From Pseudomonadota bacterium (GTDB lineage: Bacteria > Pseudomonadota > Alphaproteobacteria > Acetobacterales > Acetobacteraceae), in the NCBI GenBank assembly GCA_021780935.1, contig JAJXXT010000039.1, positions 1 through 13,020 of the forward strand: a stretch of DNA of 13,020 nt, written 5' to 3'. The notes below the pieces were generated by a model. That model worked only from the letters and a program-made list of their open reading frames with translations, was not told the DNA's origin and did no database searches. Within the stretch, counting starts at the first letter, position 1, and the number at the start of each line of letters is the position of its first letter. Both the position numbers and the translations under genes were made by a program. Below, piece after piece: positions 6,729 through 13,020 of the stretch.

Positions 6729-8330
6729 GTGACCAACCTTCTCGAAAACCTGCGCGGCCTCGGCGCGACGCGTCTGGTCGCCCTTGGCCTCGCCGCGGCC
6801 GCCGTCGCCGGGTTGCTGCTCATGCTCGCCCTGCGCGCCGGCACCCCGCCGATGGGCCTGCTCTACAGCCACCTCGACCTCACCGACGCCGGTCGAATGA
6901 CGCAGGCGCTGGACGGCGCCCACATTCCTTATGCCCTCACCGCTGGCGGCCGTACCATCATGGTGCCCGATACGCGCGTCGCCGCGGCGCGGCTGCTGCT
7001 CGCGCGACAAGGCCTGCCCTCCGGCGGCTCGGTCGGCTACGAAATCTTCGACCACCAACAGGGATTGTTCACCAGCCGCTTTCGTGACCGCATCAACGAA
7101 ACCCGGGCCCTGGAGGGCGAGCTGGCGCGCACCATCGGCGCCATCGACGGTGTCGCCGGTGTGCGTGTGCATCTCGTCCTGCCGACCCGCTCCGCTTTCG
7201 TCACGCATCTGCCGCCGGCCCGCGCCGCGATCCTGCTGGCCATGCGCGGCGCCGCACGGCTCGACCGCGCCTCCGTCGACACGATCCTCAACCTCGTCGT
7301 CGCCGCCGTTCCCGGCCTCAAGCCGCAGGATGTCGCGATCGCGGACACGGAGGGGCGTCTCCTGGCGCATCATGGCGATACCGGGAACCCCGCCGCATCA
7401 GGCCCGGAAGCGTTACGCCAGGCCATCGAAAATCGCATCGCGCACGAAGCGGAGGCGATCCTTGTGCCCAGCCTCGGCGCAGGCAACGTCCATGCCCAGG
7501 CAGCTGTCGTGATGAATTTCGACACGTCGCAGGAAACGGTCAACAAATTCGATCCCAACCAGCAGGTAACCCGCAGCGAGCAGACGAGCACCGACACGCG
7601 CAGCAGCACCCGCGCGACCCCCACGGTCTCGGTCGCCAACAATCTCCCCGGTGCACAGCCCGCCAGCCAGGGCGCGGGTTCGCAGGAAAAGCGTCAGCAG
7701 GATACAACGAATTACGAAATTGGGAGCACCGTCCGCACGACCGTCCATGCCGCACCGAGCATCGCTCGCATCAGCCTCGCGGTCATGGTCGCGGATGTGG
7801 CAACAAAACAGAAGAACGGCACCGTGACCTACGCGCCCCGCTCCCAGGCCGAGCTCAACCAGATTACGTCGCTCGTCAAGAGCGCCATCGGCTATGACGC
7901 GAAACGTGGCGACAACGTCACGATTGTCTCCATGCGCATGTCGACCAAGGTCGGGTTTGCCGCGGCACCGACCTCGGCGATGCATTCGCTGCTGCAGACC
8001 CTCGCGTCGCCGGACATGCTGACCGGTCTCACCCAGACGCTGGCGCTCGCGCTCGTGGCGCTCCTTGCGGTGCTGCTCGTCTTCCGCCCCGTGATGCTGC
8101 GCCTCACCGCGACCCCGCCCGCGCCCACGCCGTTGCCCGTGCCGTTGCCCGCCGCCTCGCTGCCGGAATTAGCGGTGCCCACCGAAGCCGCCCGCTCCAA
8201 CACATCGCTACCGCGCATCGAAGGTATCGTTCCTGCCGCCGCACTCAAGAATCTCTCCGACCTGGTCGAGCACCATCCGGATGAGACCCTCTCGATCATC
8301 CGTGCCTGGCTCGCGGAGAGCGGCGGCTGA
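6729..8330 (+). CDS. fliF: flagellar MS-ring protein FliF
   Basis: The 533-residue product (family about 550) builds the inner-membrane MS ring that seats the rotor and export gate. The first membrane helix is at about 15-36. The YscJ/FliF ring-building region follows (about 42-215; [40 protein letters not shown] in part, [13 protein letters not shown]). Next come the second periplasmic module with a polar Gln/Ser/Thr-rich insert (about 268-330), a second membrane helix (434-457), a Pro-rich cytoplasmic linker, and the FliG-binding tail ending [19 protein letters not shown]. The start is GTG at 6729, giving the expected short N-terminus before helix 1; no good Shine-Dalgarno is visible, and the open frame continues far upstream without family similarity. 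The stop overlaps the fliG start by one base (TGATG). Confidence 0.96.
   Translation: MTNLLENLRGLGATRLVALGLAAAAVAGLLLMLALRAGTPPMGLLYSHLDLTDAGRMTQALDGAHIPYALTAGGRTIMVPDTRVAAARLLLARQGLPSGGSVGYEIFDHQQGLFTSRFRDRINETRALEGELARTIGAIDGVAGVRVHLVLPTRSAFVTHLPPARAAILLAMRGAARLDRASVDTILNLVVAAVPGLKPQDVAIADTEGRLLAHHGDTGNPAASGPEALRQAIENRIAHEAEAILVPSLGAGNVHAQAAVVMNFDTSQETVNKFDPNQQVTRSEQTSTDTRSSTRATPTVSVANNLPGAQPASQGAGSQEKRQQDTTNYEIGSTVRTTVHAAPSIARISLAVMVADVATKQKNGTVTYAPRSQAELNQITSLVKSAIGYDAKRGDNVTIVSMRMSTKVGFAAAPTSAMHSLLQTLASPDMLTGLTQTLALALVALLAVLLVFRPVMLRLTATPPAPTPLPVPLPAASLPELAVPTEAARSNTSLPRIEGIVPAAALKNLSDLVEHHPDETLSIIRAWLAESGG
8129..8152 (+). repeat. 12-bp in-frame tandem repeat in the fliF linker
   Basis: GCCGTTGCCCGT (8129-8140) is followed directly by GCCGTTGCCCGC (8141-8152). 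The repeat is in frame and encodes the PLPVPLPA stretch in the cytoplasmic linker of FliF, between the second membrane helix and the FliG-binding tail. It looks like a slippage duplication lengthening a flexible proline-rich spacer. Confidence 0.6.
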
Positions 8331-9340
8331 TGGCGGTTCAGCCGGAGGGTCGTCTGACCGGCCCGCAGCGTGCCGCGACGCTGCTGCTCGCCATGGGCGA
8401 GGAAGCGAGTGCCCGCGTCCTTGCGATGCTGCACGAGGACGAGCTGCGCGAGGTCTCGGCTGCGATGGCGCAGCTCGGCCCGGTGGCCGCCGACCAGGTG
8501 GAACGCCTCGCCGGGGACTTCGTGCGCCAGATCGGTTCGGCCGGCAGCCTCGTCGGCAGCCTCGAAGGCACCGAGCGCCTTTTGCTGCGCACTCTGCCGC
8601 GTGAGCGCGTTTCCCAGATCATGGAAGAAATCCGCGGTCCGGCCGGACGCACGATGTGGGATAAGCTCGGCAACGTCAGCGAAGCGGTGCTGGCCAACTA
8701 CCTGCGTAACGAATACCCGCAGACGGTCGCCGTCGTGCTTTCACGCATCCGCTCCGAACAGGCCGCGCGCGTCCTTGCGGCCTTGCCGGAAACCTTCGCC
8801 ATGGAGGTCGTGATGCGGATGCTGCGCATGGAGAGCGTGCAGAAGGACGTGCTCGACGGGCTCGAGCGCACCCTGCGCGCGGAATTCATGTCCAATCTCG
8901 CGCGCAGCGCGCGCCGCGAGCCGCACGAGATGATGGCGGAGATTCTCAACAATCTGGACCGCGCAACCGAGTCTCGCTTCCTCACGGCCCTCGACGAGCG
9001 CAACCGCGAGGCGGCCGATCGCATCAAGGCGCTGATGTTCACCTTCGAGGATCTCGGCCGCCTCTCGCCCACGGCCATCCAGGCGGTGCTGCGCGCAGCC
9101 GAGCGCGACAAGCTGCCGCTGGCCCTCAAGGGTGCCTCCGAGCGCATCCGCGACCTGTTCTTCGCCAACCTCTCCGAGCGTGCCGGGAAGATGCTGCGCG
9201 ACGACATCGCGGCGCTTGGTCCGGTCAAGATCAAGGACGTGGACGAGGCGCAGGCCGCCGTCGTCGCGTTGGCCAAGGAAATGGCCGCCTCAGGCCAGAT
9301 CGAGATCGGCGAGGCTACCGAAGAGGCGATGATCGAATGA
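8330..9340 (+). CDS. fliG: flagellar motor switch protein FliG
   Basis: At 336 residues this is normal length for the rotor protein that binds FliF, FliM and the MotA stator. The N-terminal FliF-binding domain includes [15 protein letters not shown] (11-25). The middle domain carries E128-Y129-P130-Q131 where enteric FliG has EHPQ. The hinge motif MFTF (236-239) is followed by the C-terminal torque domain with the charged helix [20 protein letters not shown] (267-286). The gene begins one base into the fliF stop and ends in ATGA overlapping fliH, so translation of the three genes is probably coupled. Start choice is firm because the conserved N-terminus begins within a few residues. Confidence 0.97.
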   Translation: MAVQPEGRLTGPQRAATLLLAMGEEASARVLAMLHEDELREVSAAMAQLGPVAADQVERLAGDFVRQIGSAGSLVGSLEGTERLLLRTLPRERVSQIMEEIRGPAGRTMWDKLGNVSEAVLANYLRNEYPQTVAVVLSRIRSEQAARVLAALPETFAMEVVMRMLRMESVQKDVLDGLERTLRAEFMSNLARSARREPHEMMAEILNNLDRATESRFLTALDERNREAADRIKALMFTFEDLGRLSPTAIQAVLRAAERDKLPLALKGASERIRDLFFANLSERAGKMLRDDIAALGPVKIKDVDEAQAAVVALAKEMAASGQIEIGEATEEAMIE

Positions 9341-9951
9341 GTCTGGATAGCGGTCTCTCCCTGTTGTTGGCTGAAGAGTTCGATTCGCCCGCGCCGCCTC
9401 TGCCGGATCTGGAGGCTCTGCTCGCGACGGCAAGGACGCAAGCGCGCACGGAGATGTGCGGTGCCTGCGAAGCCCGAGCGGCCGAATCGCGCCAGGCTCT
9501 TGCCGCCGCCTGCGTTGCGCTTGCCGCCGGGCTCGCCGACGCGTTCGCCGCGCTGGATACCGCGCTCGCAGAAACGGCGCACGCACTGGCAACGGCGATC
9601 GTTACGACGATCGTGACCGCCCTGCCCGGCTGGCAGGCGCGCCTCGACCGGAATGCGACGGCCGACATCGCCACCACGCTGCTCACCACGCTCGGAGAGA
9701 CTGCCTCGCCGCGCCTTGCCGTCTGCCCGGACGATGCGGCCGAGCTGCGCTCCCTGCTGCCGCCGGAGATCGGCCTCGACACCGATGCAACGATGGCCCG
9801 AGGCGCCCTGCGACTGGTCTGGCGCAACGGCCGCGCCATCCTCGATCCGGCAGCGATCTGTACCGACATCCGCGCCATTCTCAGCGCAGCGCTCGACCCC
9901 GCACCCTCCCTCGGAACATGCGGCGAAAGCATCGCCAGCCCCTCGGAATGA
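9337..9951 (+). CDS. fliH: flagellar assembly protein FliH (FlbE-like)
   Basis: This is a 204-residue Ala-rich protein. FliH binds and restrains the export ATPase FliI and links it to FliN at the C-ring. The sequence is weakly conserved, as is usual for FliH. A short acidic N-terminus (about 1-25) is followed by a long helical, probably coiled-coil segment (26-90). The C-terminal globular part has the most recognisable residues, [15 protein letters not shown] (128-142), [16 protein letters not shown] (156-171) and a final amphipathic helix. Assignment rests on these and on position between fliG and fliN, where Caulobacter carries flbE. It overlaps fliG by 4 bases and ends 4 bases before fliN. 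Confidence 0.82.
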   Translation: MSLDSGLSLLLAEEFDSPAPPLPDLEALLATARTQARTEMCGACEARAAESRQALAAACVALAAGLADAFAALDTALAETAHALATAIVTTIVTALPGWQARLDRNATADIATTLLTTLGETASPRLAVCPDDAAELRSLLPPEIGLDTDATMARGALRLVWRNGRAILDPAAICTDIRAILSAALDPAPSLGTCGESIASPSE

Positions 9952-9955
9952 CACC

Positions 9956-10279
9956 ATGACCCAGGATCTTCCTCTCGCCGATCTCACCGAACCCGGCACC
10001 GACATCGCCACGGCGCAGTCGCGCGCGGCGCGCGACCTCGAAGCGGTCTACGACATTCCCGTAACGGTCAGCGCCGTGCTGGGCCGCGCCACCATGCCGG
10101 TCAACCAGCTGCTCAAGCTGGGTCGTGGTGCCGTCGTCGAGCTCGACCGCAAATTGGGCGAAGCAATCGAGATCTTCGTCAACAACCGTCTCGTCGCCCG
10201 AGGCGAGGTGGTGATGGTGGACGACACCCGCCTCGGGGTGACGATGACCGAGATCATCAAGACCGAGAAGAGCGGCTAG
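9956..10279 (+). CDS. fliN: flagellar motor switch protein FliN
   Basis: The 107-residue C-ring protein consists of a short variable N-terminus (1-28) and one SpoA-type domain (about 31-102). The domain shows [32 protein letters not shown] and the closing [25 protein letters not shown], all typical of FliN. It forms the base of the switch complex and docks FliH-FliI. The start is the ATG at 9956; the frame is open further upstream, but only as overlap with fliH and without family similarity. It sits 4 bases after fliH and 2 bases before flbD. FliM is not in the window and must be encoded elsewhere. Confidence 0.95.
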   Translation: MTQDLPLADLTEPGTDIATAQSRAARDLEAVYDIPVTVSAVLGRATMPVNQLLKLGRGAVVELDRKLGEAIEIFVNNRLVARGEVVMVDDTRLGVTMTEIIKTEKSG

Positions 10280-10281
10280 CC

Positions 10282-11640
10282 ATGCGTGTTCTCGTTCTTG
10301 GCTCGCTCGCCACCGAACTCGGGACCGCAGCGCGCATCGTGCGCTCGCGCGGCGGCGGCATCGTCCAGGCCGACACCGAGGAGGCAGCCCTGGCCGCGCT
10401 GCGCCGGGACGGGACGATCGGCCTCGTCTTCGCCGATCTTGCCCGCGACCTGGCCTGGCTCATCGCGGCGTTGCGTGGCGAACGGATCGGCGTGCCCATC
10501 GTGGCCTGCGCGGTGGCCGCGCGCGCCGAGGAAGCGGTCGCCGCCGTGCGTGCCGGAGCGCGGGAATTCCTGCCGCTGCCACCCGACCCCGACCTCATCG
10601 CCGCCCTGCTTGCCGAGGCCAGCGGTGATGCCAACACGCCGATCGCGCGCGACCCCGCTATGCTCGCCTGCCTTGCGCGCGCCGAACAGATCGCGGGCAG
10701 CGACGCGACTGTGCTCATCACCGGCGAATCGGGCACCGGAAAGGAAGTTCTGGCACATCACATCCATCGCCAATCCCGCCGCGCCGCCGCCCGCCTCGTC
10801 GCCCTCAACTGCGCCGCCATCCCCGAAACGTTGCTGGAAAGCGAGCTGTTCGGCCACGAGAAGGGCGCGTTTTCCGGCGCCCTGGCACGGCGCGTCGGCA
10901 AATTCGAAGCCGCCGACGGCGGTACGCTCCTGCTCGATGAAATCGCCGAACTCGATATCCGTCTCCAGGCCAAGCTGCTGCGCGCCCTGCAGCAGCGCGA
11001 GATCGACCGCGTTGGCGGCGAACATCCGGTGAAGGTCGATGTGCGCGTGCTCGCTGCCACCAACCGCGACCTCCGTGCGGAGGTCTCGGCTGGCCGGTTC
11101 CGCGAGGATCTGTTGTTCCGCCTCGACGTGATCGCACTGCGCATCCCGCCACTACGCGAGCATCCGCTCGACATCGCGCCGCTCGCCACCCATTTCGCGC
11201 GCCGCTATGCTACGCTCAACGGCTTGCCCGAGCGCGCCCTGACGCCCGCCGCGATCGAGCGGCTCGGCGCCCAAACCTGGCGCGGCAATGTCCGCGAACT
11301 TGAAAACACGGTCCATCGCGCCGTGCTGCTCGCGGCCGGCAGCTCGATCGAGGCCGAGGACATCGAGATCACCGGCACGCTGGTCCGACCCGCCGGCGTG
11401 CAGGAACCGGGACACGCCGCACCGGCGGTGACGACCGCGCCGGGTCTCGCCGCCCTGGTCGGACGGCGCATGGAAGAAGTCGAGCGCGACCTCATCCTCG
11501 AGACGTTGCACCGAACCGAAGGCAACCGCACACACGCCGCCAGCATGCTCGGCATCTCGATCCGCGCGCTGCGCAACAAACTACGCGATTACACGCGCCA
11601 GGGACTCGCGGTGCCGCCGCCGGCCAGCGGCATCGCCTGA
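10282..11640 (+). CDS. flbD: sigma-54-dependent flagellar transcriptional activator FlbD
   Basis: The 452-residue activator has three parts. The N-terminal receiver-like domain (1-115) is degenerate: the usual N-terminal acidic pair is replaced by G7-S8 and the conserved Lys by L99, though D52 remains near the phospho-acceptor position. The AAA+ domain (about 122-365) has Walker A GESGTGKE (148-155), Walker B GGTLLLDE (213-220) and the sigma-54 contact loop as GAFSGA (195-200) rather than GAFTGA. The C-terminal Fis-type helix-turn-helix is [20 protein letters not shown] (414-433). The phrases [20 protein letters not shown] and the C-terminal VPPP strongly recall Caulobacter FlbD, which activates late flagellar genes and represses fliF. 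Its place directly after fliN agrees. There is no fliX, the FlbD regulator of Caulobacter, in the window. Confidence 0.94.
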   Translation: MRVLVLGSLATELGTAARIVRSRGGGIVQADTEEAALAALRRDGTIGLVFADLARDLAWLIAALRGERIGVPIVACAVAARAEEAVAAVRAGAREFLPLPPDPDLIAALLAEASGDANTPIARDPAMLACLARAEQIAGSDATVLITGESGTGKEVLAHHIHRQSRRAAARLVALNCAAIPETLLESELFGHEKGAFSGALARRVGKFEAADGGTLLLDEIAELDIRLQAKLLRALQQREIDRVGGEHPVKVDVRVLAATNRDLRAEVSAGRFREDLLFRLDVIALRIPPLREHPLDIAPLATHFARRYATLNGLPERALTPAAIERLGAQTWRGNVRELENTVHRAVLLAAGSSIEAEDIEITGTLVRPAGVQEPGHAAPAVTTAPGLAALVGRRMEEVERDLILETLHRTEGNRTHAASMLGISIRALRNKLRDYTRQGLAVPPPASGIA

Positions 11641-11643
11641 GCC

Positions 11644-13020
11644 GTGTCCGTCACGCTGCCCGTTTCGTTCTCGGATCGCATCAAGCCGCACCTGGCGGGT
11701 TTGCGCGCCGGCCAGGATGTCTGGCTTGCCGGCGGCATCGTTGCCCTTCTCAGCGTGCTGGTCCTGCCGCTGCCACCCTTCGTGCTCGACCTCGGCCTCT
11801 CGCTCTCGATCACCAGCTCGATCCTGGTGCTGATGGTCGCGATCTTCCTCGTTCGGCCACTCGATTTCTCTGCCTTCCCGACGCTGCTGCTGCTGACCAC
11901 GCTGATGCGGCTGTCGCTCGATGTCGCCACGACGCGCCTGATCCTTTCGCACGGTGACCAGGGGCCCGCCGCCGCGGGGCATGTCGTCGCCGCGTTCGGC
12001 GGCTTCCTGATGGGCGGGGATGTGATCATCGGCGTGATCATCTTCGCCATTCTTCTGGTCGTGAACTTCATCGTCATCACGAAGGGTTCGGGGCGCATCG
12101 CCGAGGTCGCGGCGCGCTTCAGCCTTGATGCCATGCCGGGCAAGCAGATGGCGATCGATGCCGATCTTTCGGCCGGCACCATCGATGAGAAGACGGCCCG
12201 CGGCCGGCGTCGTGAGCTGGAGGCCGAGAGCGGTTTCTATGGCGCCATGGACGGTGCGGCGAAGTTCGTCCGCGGCGATGCCATCGCCGCCCTCGTCATC
12301 ACCTCCATCAATATCGGCGGCGGCCTTGCGATCGGGCTGCTGCAGCATGGCATGTCGTTCGCCGATGCCGCGCGCACCTACACCACCCTCACCATCGGCG
12401 ACGGGCTCGTGAGCCAGATTCCGGCGCTCCTCGTCTCCACGGCCGCGGGCATCGTGGTTACCAAGGGTACGACCGAAGGCACCGCCGACAAGGCACTCGC
12501 CCGGCAGCTCGGCGGCAGCGTGCGCCCGCTCGCCATGGCCGCCGGCGCCGCGTCCATTCTCGCGGCATTGCCGGGCCTGCCCGCATTTCCGTTCCTGACA
12601 CTCGCCGGACTTGCCGGCGCCGCCGCCTGGTATCGGCGTCAGCATCCCGCCGACGCGCCAGCCACAACGCCGGCGCAAGCGGCCGCGGTGCCCGCCGAGC
12701 CACCGATCAGCGAGACACTGCGGATGGATACGATTCGTCTCGAACTCGGCTATGGGCTCCTCGCGCTCGCCGGTGGCGACTCGCCGCGGCTGACGGAGCA
12801 GATCAAGGGCCTGCGCCGCAGCATCGCGCAGGAGCTTGGCTACGTCCTGCCGCCGGTGCGCATCCAGGACAATATGGAGCTGCCGGCCGACACCTATGTG
12901 GTCCGCATCAAGGAGATCGAGGCCGGCCGCGCCGTTCTGAGACCGACACAAATACTCGCCATGCATCCGAAGGGCAGCGCCGTCGACCTGCCCGGTGAAA
13001 CGACCACCGAGCCGGCCTTC
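11644..13020 (+). CDS. flhA: flagellar biosynthesis protein FlhA (partial, runs off the right edge)
   Basis: The first 459 codons of an export-gate gene whose family is about 690 residues long; the C-terminal third is outside the window. The N-terminal membrane part holds about eight hydrophobic segments (roughly 26-135 and 213-330). The FHIPEP-family signature at 151-174 is intact (R151, E154-V155, A157-R158-F159, D162, PGKQM at 165-169, IDAD at 171-174), followed by GFYGAMDGAAKFVRGDA (197-213) in the conserved cytoplasmic loop. A Pro/Ala-rich linker (335-355) leads into the start of the cytoplasmic domain that docks chaperone-substrate complexes. The GTG start at 11644 is three bases after the flbD stop. 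No Shine-Dalgarno is obvious, so translation may depend on read-on from flbD. There is no internal stop. Confidence 0.96.
   Translation, partial: MSVTLPVSFSDRIKPHLAGLRAGQDVWLAGGIVALLSVLVLPLPPFVLDLGLSLSITSSILVLMVAIFLVRPLDFSAFPTLLLLTTLMRLSLDVATTRLILSHGDQGPAAAGHVVAAFGGFLMGGDVIIGVIIFAILLVVNFIVITKGSGRIAEVAARFSLDAMPGKQMAIDADLSAGTIDEKTARGRRRELEAESGFYGAMDGAAKFVRGDAIAALVITSINIGGGLAIGLLQHGMSFADAARTYTTLTIGDGLVSQIPALLVSTAAGIVVTKGTTEGTADKALARQLGGSVRPLAMAAGAASILAALPGLPAFPFLTLAGLAGAAAWYRRQHPADAPATTPAQAAAVPAEPPISETLRMDTIRLELGYGLLALAGGDSPRLTEQIKGLRRSIAQELGYVLPPVRIQDNMELPADTYVVRIKEIEAGRAVLRPTQILAMHPKGSAVDLPGETTTEPAF

Noticed and set aside
6000..7373. Minus-strand open frame (457 codons) spanning idnD and fliF
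   Set aside because: It crosses two well-supported plus-strand genes and their promoter gap, and the product resembles no protein family.
8711..8722. FliG EYPQ instead of EHPQ
   Set aside because: A conservative change in an otherwise normal FliG. It may be common in alphaproteobacteria, so it is noted in the gene entry only.
11581..12966. Long minus-strand open frame (461 codons) opposite flhA
   Set aside because: Its composition is low-complexity Arg/Gly/Asp/His-rich with no family resemblance, and the plus strand carries unmistakable FlhA with its signature motif. Long antisense frames are expected at this GC content.

Overview
The window is GC-rich, gene-dense bacterial chromosome. The flagellar genes have an alphaproteobacterial character, in particular an FlbD-type sigma-54 activator encoded directly after fliN. 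Together with a hexonate (sugar-acid) catabolic cluster, this suggests an alphaproteobacterium, possibly of the Rhodospirillales/Acetobacteraceae. That placement is inferred from gene content and base composition, not from a marker gene. No tRNA, rRNA, CRISPR array, insertion sequence or prophage gene was seen.

Left part (1-6651): a sugar-acid metabolism locus. Bases 1-238 contain no convincing gene, only a short tandem repeat and a 27-codon minus-strand ORF with a good Shine-Dalgarno sequence. A D-2-hydroxyacid dehydrogenase (239-1219, +) converges on a three-gene minus-strand operon. In transcription order this operon is an enolase-superfamily sugar-acid dehydratase (4611-3412), an IdnO-like 5-keto-gluconate reductase (3415-2642) and an MFS transporter (2599-1232). 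Divergent from it is a plus-strand pair: a GntR/FCD regulator (4790-5617) and an L-idonate 5-dehydrogenase, IdnD (5614-6651). The 178-base divergent gap holds an AT-rich dyad that is the obvious operator candidate. A plausible scheme is import by the MFS protein, reduction of a 2-keto-aldonate to an aldonate such as L-idonate by the hydroxyacid dehydrogenase, oxidation to 5-keto-D-gluconate by IdnD, reduction to D-gluconate by IdnO, and dehydration to a 2-keto-3-deoxy acid by the enolase-family enzyme. No sugar-acid kinase or aldolase is present here.

Right part (6729-13020): a tightly packed flagellar basal-body and switch operon on the plus strand, in the order fliF, fliG, fliH (flbE-like), fliN, flbD, flhA. 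The genes overlap or are separated by at most 4 bases. They encode the MS ring, the C-ring switch proteins, the export-ATPase regulator, the sigma-54 activator that controls later flagellar genes, and the export-gate protein FlhA, which runs off the right edge. A perfect 8-bp GC-rich inverted repeat in the 77-base idnD-fliF gap is either a terminator for idnD or an operator for fliF.

I found no clearly new type of system. The points most worth following are the substrate of the dehydratase cluster, the two regulatory dyads, and the GAFSGA variant in FlbD.
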